Shown here in pieces: positions 43,813 through 52,919 of a stretch of 64,000 bases of DNA. Under the pieces are notes generated by a model. The model searched no databases. It worked only from the letters and a program-made list of their open reading frames with translations, and was not told the DNA's origin. This DNA comes from CAYSPG01 sp964432885 (GTDB taxonomy: Bacteria; Bacteroidota; Bacteroidia; AKYH767-A; OLB10). Where the stretch lies: assembly GCA_964432885.1 (NCBI GenBank), contig CAYSPG010000001.1:310001-374000 (forward strand), in the 5' to 3' direction. The translations under genes and the position numbers were made by a program. Within the stretch, counting starts at the first letter, position 1. Every line of letters begins with the position of its first letter.

Positions 43813-44457
43813 TTACATTTTACTGTGTATGGTTTTCCACTCGCCATAATGCTTATTGCGCACTTGTTTTATAACACTGTAAATGGCTCCGGCCCAAAAA
43901 TTGCGCAAGCCAAATCCCTGTGGTTTTCCTTTTACGCGCTCATAAATCAAAACCTCATTGGTTTTCATATTTAAAACCACAACATGAAAAACTGCTTCTT
44001 CGCGCGCCTTGTTCAGGCATTCGTTTATAAATACAATGCCTAATCCTTCTTTGTTTTCAATTTTATACTCTTTAACAAATTTTTTAATGTCATCTTTTGA
44101 ATAATCGGGCGCATTGTATGCTTCCAATTCCCCAAGCGGAGTTGTTGCATTTACACGCATTATCATGTCAATGTCATAACGCACATTGTCCTTTCGAAGC
44201 ATGGCATTTACATCGTATTTTTTTGCTTCGTTAATAATAAGTTTATTCCATGCCGGAAAATAATCGTTTCGTATTTCCATAGGGCTTTGCACCAATGCAC
44301 CCTGCACCTGATCAAAACCACCAATAAGTTTTGTATGCGAAAAATCTATTCCAAGCCAGCTAACTTTTGTATTTCCACTAAATAAATCGGCTGCTGTTTG
44401 TGTGCTACTTGTATATGTCACAAAAATTATACTTAGAGAAAGAATAAGTTTTTTCAT
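43813..44457 (-). CDS. Secreted protein of unknown function in biosynthetic-like cassette
   Basis: This 214-residue protein has a signal peptide (about 1-20). The mature part is alpha/beta with VSWLGIDFSHTKLIGGFDQV near the start and GIVFINECLNKAREEAVFHV, then VVLNMKTNEVLIYERVKG near the end. I do not recognise a family. It lies between the methyltransferase and ligase genes (22- and 24-base gaps), so it belongs to the same transcript. A periplasmic accessory to the cassette is the simplest guess. Confidence 0.7.
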   Translation of the reverse strand: MKKLILSLSIIFVTYTSSTQTAADLFSGNTKVSWLGIDFSHTKLIGGFDQVQGALVQSPMEIRNDYFPAWNKLIINEAKKYDVNAMLRKDNVRYDIDMIMRVNATTPLGELEAYNAPDYSKDDIKKFVKEYKIENKEGLGIVFINECLNKAREEAVFHVVVLNMKTNEVLIYERVKGKPQGFGLRNFWAGAIYSVIKQVRNKHYGEWKTIHSKM

Positions 44458-44481
44458 TAAAATGTGTTGTTATTTAAGAAG

Positions 44482-45765
44482 TCAAATGTAAATTATTTTC
44501 TCGGGCTTTCGTTTTGATGGATTTTGAATTTTAATGCTTAACTCACTTGCATCTATAAACTTAAAAACAGGTGTTACCCTTAATTTTGATTTAAACAATG
44601 AGTGCAACTCATGTTCAAAATCTGCTGATTGTATTTCTTTGGGTAACAACACCGTTACATCATCGTTTCCAAATTCATCTTTGGAAATTTCTATCTGGTA
44701 CATTTCAATAGCCGGCAGTTTATCAAGCACATCAAAAATTGCAGGAGGGAAAATAGTGGTGCCTTTGTATTTTATCATCTGCTGCTTGCGGCCAACAACG
44801 GGGCCAAGCCGTGTGGTGGTTCGGCCACAGTTGCATTTGGAATAATGCACATTGCAAAGGTCGCCAGTTTTATAACGCAGCAAAGGCATGCCTTCTACAC
44901 CTAATGTTGTAACCACTACTTCACCCAACTGCCCATCTGCAACAGCATAACCGTTTTCATCCACCACTTCTAAAATCAAAAGTTCGGGATGATGATGCCC
45001 TCCCCTGCCCTGCTCACACTCGGTAAATGCCGCACCCATTTCTGTTGATGCATAGGTTGAAAATAATTTTACGTTCCATTGTGAGCAAATTCTTTTTCCA
45101 AGTTCGTTTAAACTAAAATCGGGATTTCGCACCGGCTCGCCAATACACACAATGGATTTTATACTCGTGTTTTTGTAATCAATGCTATGGTCAACTGCAT
45201 ACTGAATTAGCTTAGGAATAAACGAAGGAATAGAAATAATTACAGTAGGAGAAAACCGCTGGATGGATTCCCATTGCAAATGCGGAGTACCTGGTCCCAC
45301 CCTTATGATGCCTGCATGTAAATTTCGTACACCTAAGTAATACGCAAGCCCGGCCATAAATTGTTTATCAATGGTGGTGGTAAGTTGATAAATATCGTTT
45401 TCATTTCCTCCTGCACAGCGCAATGAAATTTCTTCATTATAAGCAAGCCTTTCTAAATCTTTTGCAGTAAGATAAAACGTTACCGGGTCGTTTACCGTTC
45501 CCGATGTGGTTACAAAATCGGCCACTTTGTTTTTGGGTACGCATAAAAACTCATCGTTAAAATTTGCCAGATGATCTTTGGTGGTAAATGGAATTTTGTG
45601 CAAATCGGAAATCGAAAGTTTATCCACTTCAATTTTTTGCTTCGCAAAAATCTTTTTATAGTAGGTTGAATTTTGAGCCACGTAATGCAACGTTTCAAGC
45701 AACTTTGCTTCTTGTGCAGCAACAATTTCTTCGTGTGTCGAAAATTCTATCAGTGGTTGTTTCAT
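44482..45765 (-). CDS. Phenylacetate-CoA ligase-like adenylate-forming enzyme (PaaK family)
   Basis: This 427-residue protein has IPFTTKDHLANF, a P-loop-like TTSGTVNDPVTFYLT near residues 86-101, IKSIVCIGEPVRNPDF, a YASTEMGAAFTEC adenine motif near residues 235-248, LLRYKTGDLCNVHYSKCNCG and RLGPVVGRKQQMIKYKG. These are the ordered PaaK motifs. Members activate aryl or other carboxylates as AMP esters for CoA or carrier thioesters. It overlaps the C45 gene by 4 bases (ATGA), implying a coupled function. The acid activated is unknown. Confidence 0.87.
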   Translation of the reverse strand: MKQPLIEFSTHEEIVAAQEAKLLETLHYVAQNSTYYKKIFAKQKIEVDKLSISDLHKIPFTTKDHLANFNDEFLCVPKNKVADFVTTSGTVNDPVTFYLTAKDLERLAYNEEISLRCAGGNENDIYQLTTTIDKQFMAGLAYYLGVRNLHAGIIRVGPGTPHLQWESIQRFSPTVIISIPSFIPKLIQYAVDHSIDYKNTSIKSIVCIGEPVRNPDFSLNELGKRICSQWNVKLFSTYASTEMGAAFTECEQGRGGHHHPELLILEVVDENGYAVADGQLGEVVVTTLGVEGMPLLRYKTGDLCNVHYSKCNCGRTTTRLGPVVGRKQQMIKYKGTTIFPPAIFDVLDKLPAIEMYQIEISKDEFGNDDVTVLLPKEIQSADFEHELHSLFKSKLRVTPVFKFIDASELSIKIQNPSKRKPEKIIYI

Positions 45766-47453
45766 TTTTTATTCTCTTGTAAAACGCATTCAAAAATATT
45801 TTCTCTGATTATTTCGTTTTCATTTTCAGAAGCAACCTCTTTTGTTAATGCCATTGCATAGTATTCAATAGCTTTTTTATACTGCTTTTGCTTTTGATAA
45901 TACTCACCAAGACTCATATAGGTAATGTAGCTTTCTGGATTTTGAGCAATAAAATCTTTTTCGGTTTTATCGTTCAGCGCAAACGGAATTCCCATCATCA
46001 CATACTTTTTTATCTGCTGCCTTGTAATTTTATTCAATTCATAATTTTTAAAATCCTGTGTAAACATAAAATTGTCTTCGGCTATTGTAAGCGAATCTAT
46101 TTTACACTCCTGGTTGCCGGTAAACGCTTTTTTTAAATCGTAACAAATAAATTTACCTAACTGATAAGGTGCTGTGCTAATCCACATTTTTAATTGCTGT
46201 GGTTTAAACACAATGCTATGGTGTGCAATTAACTGGTTAAGTGTTTTAGGATTTCCGTAACCTGAATTTCTATTATGGCTTCCGGTTTTATCGCGTAAAA
46301 TATTAACAGCACCATTATAATCTACAGGCTTGATTTGTGCAATAAGTTCATTCATTTTTTGAAACCTGAAATGCGAATCGCTCATTTTTATATTGCGAAC
46401 ATTGTTTGAATCCGTTGCAAACAAATTGCTTTGGTAATGATTGGGGCAAACCAAATAATTATTATCCGTTGAATACACATCCATTTTTGCCGGAGACTTT
46501 TCTATAATTACAGCCTTATCATCGGCTGCTGAACCAATAAGCAATGATTCAGAAACAAATGTGTTTTGCTTTTTTGCTATGGCAACAGCATCTGAAATAT
46601 TTTTTGAATACTGCAAAATTTCTCGCGCCAAAAGCGAAATGGGTTCGCGTGCTGCAAACGGAATATCCGATTTTGCGGCATTTATGGTAACTGTAATTCC
46701 ATTTGCATTTATACCCGAAGCCACTCCTGTAAATCCGGCCCATGAATATGTTGCATATGCAAAACCGCTATCGGGATTTACAAAAACAAGGAGTTTTTCT
46801 TTTGCAAAATCATCGCCTAAATAAAAATCAAAATTTCGCGCAAGTAATAACGAACTGTCGGCTGAATATTCCTTGTTAACAGCAAACGATGTGCAGCCTA
46901 CCAAGCTATAATCATTTAACGCATGGCCAATGTCGTGCGCGGCATGATAATTTAAAATACGGTAATACTTTGGGCCTATGTAATCGTACTTATCCGAAAA
47001 AGAAAGTGAGATGCCATAAATTTCCTGCAGATTTTCTACAGGAATGTAATCTGTTATGTTTCGGTTAAACCATGCAATCATCATTTTTAAAAAAAACTGG
47101 TATAATTTATTTGGCACAAGTATGTTTACCTGGTTCACAAAATCGGCTTCTTGTTTTTCAATAAGTTCTTTCGCAAGCACACCGTAAATTACACCACGCT
47201 GGTATGGAGTTCCTTCCAAATACATTTCCCAAACACCGTATTCATTTTTTTTTAGCCAGCAATTGTTCACTGCAAAATGATTGGTTGCAATTTGTTTTCG
47301 CTTATATGTTGCCGGAGAAATTTTTGTATCAACATCAGGTGTAGAAATGTGAATGGCAAAGCCAAATGCAATTACAAGCAACAGCAATAACACCATTGCC
47401 CAGCCCAGCGTTCGGACAAGTATTTTAAAAACTCTTTTGGGAGAAACAGCCAT
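45762..47453 (-). CDS. C45-type acyltransferase/hydrolase (Ntn fold), membrane-anchored, with C-terminal TPR
   Basis: This 563-residue protein has one N-terminal membrane helix (about 15-35). The Ntn-hydrolase nucleophile is in SLVGCTSFAV (Cys187), followed by LLLARNFDFYLGD and GFTGVASGINANGITVTINA. These are the marks of the acyl-CoA:6-APA acyltransferase / choloylglycine hydrolase group. A TPR-like hairpin lies near residues 512-548 (MSLGEYYQKQKQYKKAIEYY). C45 enzymes self-cleave before the Cys and then move or remove acyl groups. The protein probably acts outside the cytoplasmic membrane. It is coupled to the downstream ligase gene. Confidence 0.8.
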   Translation of the reverse strand: MAVSPKRVFKILVRTLGWAMVLLLLLVIAFGFAIHISTPDVDTKISPATYKRKQIATNHFAVNNCWLKKNEYGVWEMYLEGTPYQRGVIYGVLAKELIEKQEADFVNQVNILVPNKLYQFFLKMMIAWFNRNITDYIPVENLQEIYGISLSFSDKYDYIGPKYYRILNYHAAHDIGHALNDYSLVGCTSFAVNKEYSADSSLLLARNFDFYLGDDFAKEKLLVFVNPDSGFAYATYSWAGFTGVASGINANGITVTINAAKSDIPFAAREPISLLAREILQYSKNISDAVAIAKKQNTFVSESLLIGSAADDKAVIIEKSPAKMDVYSTDNNYLVCPNHYQSNLFATDSNNVRNIKMSDSHFRFQKMNELIAQIKPVDYNGAVNILRDKTGSHNRNSGYGNPKTLNQLIAHHSIVFKPQQLKMWISTAPYQLGKFICYDLKKAFTGNQECKIDSLTIAEDNFMFTQDFKNYELNKITRQQIKKYVMMGIPFALNDKTEKDFIAQNPESYITYMSLGEYYQKQKQYKKAIEYYAMALTKEVASENENEIIRENIFECVLQENKK

Positions 47454-47486
47454 TAAAAAAATTTGGGCAAAAGTAAGAAGATGCTT

Positions 47487-48305
47487 TTAGCGATTGATAT
47501 TAGAAAGCGAAATTACTTTAATGCTTTTCTGCATTTTTATTACATCGCCATTTGCAACAGCTTTGCGAAAATGTTTAAAGTTGGTAACAAGTTTTATTTT
47601 TTGAACAAGGCCCCATTCTTTGTTATAAAAAGTTTTGCCATTGGCAATTTCGGTTTGTTTAACGTTTTGAAGTTTTTGTTTTGAAATTTGCTCAATACTT
47701 TGCAAATACAAATCATGTGCATGTTCCATCACGGCAATATGCAATTGCGAAAGCGAATTAATATTTTGCAAAGGTGTAAATGCAGTAGAAAAAATATTTC
47801 CGCTGTCAATTCCTTTATCAATCCACATTATTGTGTTGCCAATTAAATGATACTGGCCGGTGGCCACACACCAGTTGGTACAGTTTGGGCCGCCTTTTAT
47901 GTATGGCGATAAGCCGGTATGCAGGTTTAAAATACCAATGGATGGATTTACCAAAAACATTTTTTCTTTTACCAATCGTGTACCCGAAACCAAAATTAAA
48001 TCAGCATTTATTTTGGTTGAAAAATCAAACGCTTCATCACTATTAATATTTTCAACATCAATGGTTGGCACAGCGGGGTAAGCGGGGAACAATTTATCGT
48101 AATGCTTTTTCATCCTCCACCATGAATGGCTTATTTCAGGCAAAAAAATTTTTTCAATTGCTTTTTCAAAAAGTTTTGCAACTGTAAATTTCCTTTTGTG
48201 TTTTCTACTCTCAGTAATAATTCCTGCCAAAGGAAAAGCTGCATGCAACTTGTTTGCAAGTGCTTTTTGATTGGGCTCATTGGCTATCCAAAGGAGTATT
48301 TTCAT
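47487..48305 (-). CDS. Formyltransferase-like protein (Fmt/GART fold)
   Basis: This 272-residue protein has the formyltransferase catalytic triad in order: Asn127 and His129 in ILNLHTGLSPYIKGG, Asp167 in IDKGIDSGNIF, with GNTIMW between. It lacks the C-terminal tRNA-binding domain of methionyl-tRNA formyltransferase and has an unusual N-terminus. A role as sugar- or amino-metabolite formyltransferase is therefore more likely. It is the first gene of the five-gene minus-strand cassette, 33 bases upstream of the C45 gene. Confidence 0.82.
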   Translation of the reverse strand: MKILLWIANEPNQKALANKLHAAFPLAGIITESRKHKRKFTVAKLFEKAIEKIFLPEISHSWWRMKKHYDKLFPAYPAVPTIDVENINSDEAFDFSTKINADLILVSGTRLVKEKMFLVNPSIGILNLHTGLSPYIKGGPNCTNWCVATGQYHLIGNTIMWIDKGIDSGNIFSTAFTPLQNINSLSQLHIAVMEHAHDLYLQSIEQISKQKLQNVKQTEIANGKTFYNKEWGLVQKIKLVTNFKHFRKAVANGDVIKMQKSIKVISLSNINR

Positions 48306-48381
48306 TGACCCGTTTATATTAAGTTTTCAAAAGTACGCTTTGCATTCGTTTGCAACCCGTGCATCCAGGACACAAAAAAAT

Positions 48382-48418
48382 AAAAACGGCAGATGAAAAA
48401 TTCAACTGCCGTTTTTTT
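48382..48418. terminator. Bidirectional terminator-like hairpin
   Basis: AAAAACGGCAG pairs with CTGCCGTTTTT around a 13-nt loop that can extend the stem with one mismatch. A-tracts and T-tracts lie on both sides. It lies 20 bases beyond the stop of the membrane protein at 48438 and separates it from the formyltransferase operon. Confidence 0.8.
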
Positions 48419-48437
48419 TAATGGTAGAAATGCAGGC

Positions 48438-48869
48438 TTAAGCCGCTTGGGTGTTGCCCCTACCAAGATACCAACCAATAATGCCGCCTATTATGGCAGC
48501 CATTACTCCACTCATGATAATATCTACAATTACCAGCGTTGTGCTGTAAAGGTTCATAAAAGCATGTATAAACAAATCAAAACTTGCTGCAACAAGTAAG
48601 CCTATAACAAAGCCTGCCTGCGCGCCAGTACCGAACGAATTTACATTGGCCCATTTATTAAAAATGTGAGCCAGCAAATACGACCAGCACAGGTTACTTA
48701 AAAATAATAAACCCAAGTCGCTTCCGGTGGGTTCGGTTTTCATTAAACCCGGATAAACGGTAATGTTAGAATCATAAAAGCCCTTTAAGGCAATTCCAAA
48801 AACCACCCATCCAAGCAGAAATGCTGCAATGCCGCCAATTAGGCCAGCTGTAATTGTTTTTGTGTTCAT
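48438..48869 (-). CDS. Small polytopic membrane protein
   Basis: This 143-residue protein has four hydrophobic segments and a Gly-rich last helix (MSGVMAAIIGGIIGWYLGRG). The middle reads GLLFLSNLCWSYLLAHIFNKW. Its layout (four helices, conserved Trp and Gly) resembles DUF1761-like proteins such as the one at 7004, but the sequence similarity is weak. Function unknown. It is monocistronic with its own terminator. Confidence 0.65.
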   Translation of the reverse strand: MNTKTITAGLIGGIAAFLLGWVVFGIALKGFYDSNITVYPGLMKTEPTGSDLGLLFLSNLCWSYLLAHIFNKWANVNSFGTGAQAGFVIGLLVAASFDLFIHAFMNLYSTTLVIVDIIMSGVMAAIIGGIIGWYLGRGNTQAA

Positions 48870-49172
48870 TGTTATTATGATTTAAAGTTATTTGTAATGC
48901 TAATGTAGGTTACATTGCCTGTTCGATAGCTTTTTTATATTTCACTTTTCACCACATCGTTGTTAACTAACCAACCTAAAGCATACGTTTAACATTATAT
49001 CATTAATTATTGGTTATATGCGGTTAAAATGTTAAAGCCTGTACTCATCTATTTATTAACCTGAAGATAATTTACAAGCCGAAACAAAATACCTGTACAT
49101 AATTTGACCTACTTGTAAAAACTATTTCAAAAGCCAAATAGCTTACTTTTACCTTACCAACCAAAAACTATC
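48870..49172. other. AT-rich intergenic region between divergent genes
   Basis: These 303 bases separate the minus-strand membrane protein from the plus-strand gene at 49173. They presumably hold both promoters. I see no clean TTTG/TAnnTTTG pair, no open frame with a start and no RNA-like structure. Confidence 0.6.
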
Positions 49173-50348
49173 ATGACAACAAAATCAAAACTTGTTGTAC
49201 TGTTTTTATTTATAACCACAGCAGTACATGCACAAGCCGACAGGCGCATAATCCGTAACGATGATTTTTACAGCAACACACGCTTTTATAATTACAGGTT
49301 TAAGTTTACAGCGTATGCCTTTGTAACCGGTGAATATGGTTTTAGCTTAGGATTTAGCAACTGGGTTACCTATAACCGATGGCAGCCTGCCGAAAATTTT
49401 TCGATTAACGCACACTTTGGAAAAAACAATATTGGTAACCGAAACAAGGCATATAACAAATGGCAACTTAACGTTATATCATCGTTTTTTTTAACGTACG
49501 GGTTTTCAAACAGGCGGGTAGAATTTTTTGATGAGATAAACCCATTCTACTTTGGCAACAGTTCGGCCATATTTCATAACTATAATCATGCTATAACACT
49601 TGGAAGCAGCTTTGTTGCCTTGCCCAAAGGCATTGGGCGAAACATCCAAACACCCCGAAACCGGTCGCAGCAACTTGTGTATTTGCAATGGAAGCATGGT
49701 GGTTTTCAGTTTAACATTTACGAAGATTACCTGGTGTTTACTGACAATGCTTTTTTTGGTATGCTTGCCGATAACCGCGACCGATATTATACCGGAGGAG
49801 GAAATATACAACTACGGTTAAATAAAAACTTTACGCTCAAATATTATACAGAAATGTACACCGGCAATTCGTACACCGATCGTGACGATTATCCCGACCT
49901 GGTTACAGAAGACACTACAGATGGAAATTATTTTTCGTACCCCATGGGTTCAATTGGCCCAAGACGTGTAATCAAATTTGCTTATCAGGATCCCGGCCAG
50001 GTTGAATTTAACCACGGACGAAACTTTGTGGCTTTGCAGGTAAATACCCAGTTTTTAAATGATGATAATAAAACACTGGTTGATCCTAAATACACACACG
50101 ATAGTTTTATGCTGATGGTTGCCTTGCAGGGTGGCGCTGCCGAAATGTGGCAGCAAAACTTAATTCATTCGTTAAACCCAATTGACAAAGATTTGCCTGC
50201 TGGCGGTTCGCAAAAAGTAAAACAAGACAGGTTGCATTTTTTTGAACCCTATAATCCTCCGCGTAAACTAATCGACAGGCTTTCAATCGGTGTTGCCTTT
50301 ACATCCGATTTTGTAGTTGATGAAATTGACGAAACCTTAGAGCCATGA
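49173..50348 (+). CDS. Secreted protein, possibly related to polymorphic toxin type 23 domain
   Basis: This 391-residue protein has a signal peptide ending VHAQA (about residue 21). It is rich in Tyr, Asn and Phe with many predicted strands: FSINAHFGKNNIGNRNKAYN, NVISSFFLTYGFSN, FQFNIYEDYLVF, then DNRDRYYTGGGNIQLRLNKN and KYYTEMYTGNSYTD. The DRYYTGG ... YTGN order recalls domains annotated as polymorphic toxin type 23 in Bacteroidota. An outer-membrane barrel is the alternative. The match is from memory and weak. The next gene overlaps it by 4 bases (ATGA). Confidence 0.6.
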   Translation: MTTKSKLVVLFLFITTAVHAQADRRIIRNDDFYSNTRFYNYRFKFTAYAFVTGEYGFSLGFSNWVTYNRWQPAENFSINAHFGKNNIGNRNKAYNKWQLNVISSFFLTYGFSNRRVEFFDEINPFYFGNSSAIFHNYNHAITLGSSFVALPKGIGRNIQTPRNRSQQLVYLQWKHGGFQFNIYEDYLVFTDNAFFGMLADNRDRYYTGGGNIQLRLNKNFTLKYYTEMYTGNSYTDRDDYPDLVTEDTTDGNYFSYPMGSIGPRRVIKFAYQDPGQVEFNHGRNFVALQVNTQFLNDDNKTLVDPKYTHDSFMLMVALQGGAAEMWQQNLIHSLNPIDKDLPAGGSQKVKQDRLHFFEPYNPPRKLIDRLSIGVAFTSDFVVDEIDETLEP

Positions 50349-51559
50349 ACAAACAACATATAATCATAAGCCTTGCCATAGCATTGTTGCTATCAGCATC
50401 GTGCGGCAAATACATTTCGCAAATGAATAAAACGCAGGCCGCTTTAAGCGTTTTTACCCATTGGTTAAATGGGGCAGATACAATTGCCACAGAAAACGCC
50501 AAAAAAAAATATTTTGAAAAACAACTTTGCCTTTACAGTAAATGCAATGCAAAAAAGAAAAATCCTGTTTATAACCGTAACTTTCCTAAAAAATACAAAG
50601 GCAAAAAAACACGCAAGGCAAATGCCGAAGTACTTACTTATTTAAGCCTTACAAAATTACAACCCGACACCATTACAAAGTTTATCGCTTCCATTTGCGA
50701 TTCGGGATTTTTTATCCGCACATTTGAAATGGATAAGTCTGAAATGTTTTACCGCTTTAATCAGCCCAATGCACAGGCATTGGGCATCATGTTTTTAAGC
50801 GACCGGTATAAAAAAGATTTTATTGACCGAAAGTCAGGAACCAACAAATTTTTTATTCGCGATTACGATTATGTTTTTCCGCGCATTTATTTTATACGCG
50901 AAAACAAAATACACATCCTAAGCGGTGATTTAGATTTGGGTGACAGAAAGGTTTTTGAGCGTATGGGCGTTGAAAGCGATACGATTTTCGAAAAAAACTC
51001 AACTTACCGAAGAGATAACAACGATAAAATTTACGACTTAAATTATCATTTTAAATATGTTACGTACAGCGATGTGGAAAAACGATGGCAGCGTGTTGCA
51101 GAGGTTACAGATGACAGTAGTTATGTGACCAAAGACGTTGGAAACTACATTGATTACGAACTGTTAAAAAACATCATGGTGCAGCAGCACGTTTCATCCG
51201 GTAACCTTAACGTAAATTTAAACGATACGGTAGTAAACGGCAAATGGTTTTTTGGCGGAACGATGGATGACGATGGAAAGTGGATTCAAAACAATACATC
51301 ACTTCATTCTGAAAAAACCATTTGGACAATGATGGAAGATACTGCAAAATATTTTTTTGTAAACAACAGAATGTATTACCGCACCAAAGAACCGGGAGAT
51401 TTTAAACCTGAAACAGAGAAACAAAAATATAAAGGTGAAATTACAGGTAGCATCAATGTAAAGGACAGGGTATTTATACGCAGCTACAAAAAAATAATGG
51501 ACAAAAAAGGAAACTATTCTGTTTGGTTTGAATTGAGAAAAATTATAAGAAAACTATAA
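50345..51559 (+). CDS. Lipoprotein of unknown function, coupled to preceding gene
   Basis: This 404-residue protein has the lipobox LLSASC (Cys20). The mature part is charged, with a basic stretch near residues 65-90 (KCNAKKKNP; KKYKGKKTRK) and a long mixed alpha/beta region (YVFPRIYFIRENKIHILSGD; ENRMYYRTKEP-like). No family is recognised. The ATGA overlap with the gene at 49173 means the two are translated together. If the first is a toxin-like or surface protein, this could be its membrane partner. Confidence 0.68.
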   Translation: MNKQHIIISLAIALLLSASCGKYISQMNKTQAALSVFTHWLNGADTIATENAKKKYFEKQLCLYSKCNAKKKNPVYNRNFPKKYKGKKTRKANAEVLTYLSLTKLQPDTITKFIASICDSGFFIRTFEMDKSEMFYRFNQPNAQALGIMFLSDRYKKDFIDRKSGTNKFFIRDYDYVFPRIYFIRENKIHILSGDLDLGDRKVFERMGVESDTIFEKNSTYRRDNNDKIYDLNYHFKYVTYSDVEKRWQRVAEVTDDSSYVTKDVGNYIDYELLKNIMVQQHVSSGNLNVNLNDTVVNGKWFFGGTMDDDGKWIQNNTSLHSEKTIWTMMEDTAKYFFVNNRMYYRTKEPGDFKPETEKQKYKGEITGSINVKDRVFIRSYKKIMDKKGNYSVWFELRKIIRKL

Positions 51560-51565
51560 TGCTGT

Positions 51566-52861
51566 TTATTTTTTAATTGCCGCCATTTCTTTAATTCCTT
51601 CAACAAGAATATCCAAATCGGTAAGAGAAGTGTAAACGCTTGGTGTAATGCGAATGCCATCAAGCTTACGGAAAGTAATAGGTGTGCTATGCACTTTTTT
51701 GTTGGTAAATAACCAACTTTCTATTTCGGCAGCCGTCCATCCATTAATAGCGAAGTGAGCAATAGCACATGCCCATTGCGCACTGTGCGATGATAGAAAT
51801 TTTACATTGGGCAAATGCTTTACTTTTTCTGTCCAGTAGTTTCGTAAAAAGTTAAGGCGGGCTTGCTTGCGCTTGATGCCCATGTGATTTTGAAAATCAA
51901 TAGCCGTACCAATTGCCATTTCGCTGGCAAATGAACGGGTGCCTATTGTTTCAAACTTACGTATATCATCACTATCAGGCTTATCATTGCTTAGCAGTGC
52001 CCACACATTTTTAATTTTATTTTTCTTTACATACATCATGCCGCTTCCAAATGGCGCACATGTCCACTTGTGCAGTGATGTTGCATAATAATCGCAATCA
52101 AGGTCGGTAATTTTATACTCAATGTGCGAAAAGGTATGTGCGCCATCACAAATTACTTCGCACCCTTTGCTGTGAGCCAAATCGGCAATTTTGCGTGCCG
52201 GTAATAACTGACCCACCCAATTTATCATGTGTGTGATATGCACAATTTTTGTTTTTGATGTAATTGCATTTGCATACGCATTTATTACCTTTTGTTCATC
52301 TTCAATCGGGAAATCAAAATCAATCCAGTTTAGTTTTATTCCATCGCGTTTTTCGCGTTGCTTCCATGCATTCATCATATTTGGATAATCGTAATGACAT
52401 AACACAACCTCATCGCCTGCTTTTAAATTTAAACCAAATATGATAGTGTTTAATCCTTCGGTTGAGTTGCGGTTAATAGCAACTTCTTCGGTACTGCATC
52501 CGGCATAAGCAGCAAGTTTTGTACGCAGTGGCTCGCGTCCCTGATCCAAAATGCGCCACATGTAATAAGATGGCCCCTGGTTGCATAAGCGATAATTATC
52601 AATGTGTGCATCCTGAACAACTTTTGGCTGCGGGCTTACACCACCGTTGTTTAGGTTGATGATGCTTTGTGATACTGAAAAACAATCGCGTATATAATGC
52701 CAAAAATCTTCGTCTTTGGCAACATCATCAATTGACTTATTTTTTATACCCGAAATTTTTTTCTCCATTTCGGATGCAAACAACGGATTGGATAAATGCA
52801 TAAACGAAAGTGATGCAGCAGCTGCTGATGTCTGCTTTAAAAAATCTCTTCTTGTATTCAT
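51566..52861 (-). CDS. Class V aminotransferase-fold PLP enzyme with Tat-like signal (isopenicillin-N epimerase-like)
   Basis: This 431-residue protein has an N-terminus (NTRRDFLKQTSAAAASLSF) that fits a twin-arginine signal. The PLP domain has NRNSTEGLNTIIFGL (phosphate site), ICDGAHTFSHIEY (Asp239 on the pyridine N) and the Schiff-base Lys265 in TSLHKWTCAPFGSG. The family includes isopenicillin N epimerase, cysteine desulfurase-like and ergothioneine-lyase-like enzymes. PLP enzymes exported by Tat are uncommon but known in this group. It is probably monocistronic and convergent with the lipoprotein gene. Confidence 0.85.
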   Translation of the reverse strand: MNTRRDFLKQTSAAAASLSFMHLSNPLFASEMEKKISGIKNKSIDDVAKDEDFWHYIRDCFSVSQSIINLNNGGVSPQPKVVQDAHIDNYRLCNQGPSYYMWRILDQGREPLRTKLAAYAGCSTEEVAINRNSTEGLNTIIFGLNLKAGDEVVLCHYDYPNMMNAWKQREKRDGIKLNWIDFDFPIEDEQKVINAYANAITSKTKIVHITHMINWVGQLLPARKIADLAHSKGCEVICDGAHTFSHIEYKITDLDCDYYATSLHKWTCAPFGSGMMYVKKNKIKNVWALLSNDKPDSDDIRKFETIGTRSFASEMAIGTAIDFQNHMGIKRKQARLNFLRNYWTEKVKHLPNVKFLSSHSAQWACAIAHFAINGWTAAEIESWLFTNKKVHSTPITFRKLDGIRITPSVYTSLTDLDILVEGIKEMAAIKK

Positions 52862-52919
52862 TTTTCAGATAATTAAGGAAGTGTATGCTTGCTACTTATA
52901 TTATTGGTAAATTCAGGTA

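Noticed and set aside
43791..43847. N-terminal extension of the O-methyltransferase
   Set aside because: It runs 35 bases into the upstream gene and adds a segment unlike the family; ATG 43790 fits the usual N-terminus.
42723..48305. Assignment of the cassette as a flexirubin cluster
   Set aside because: No ketosynthase, acyl carrier protein, dialkylresorcinol enzyme or ammonia-lyase is present in the window; only some member families overlap.
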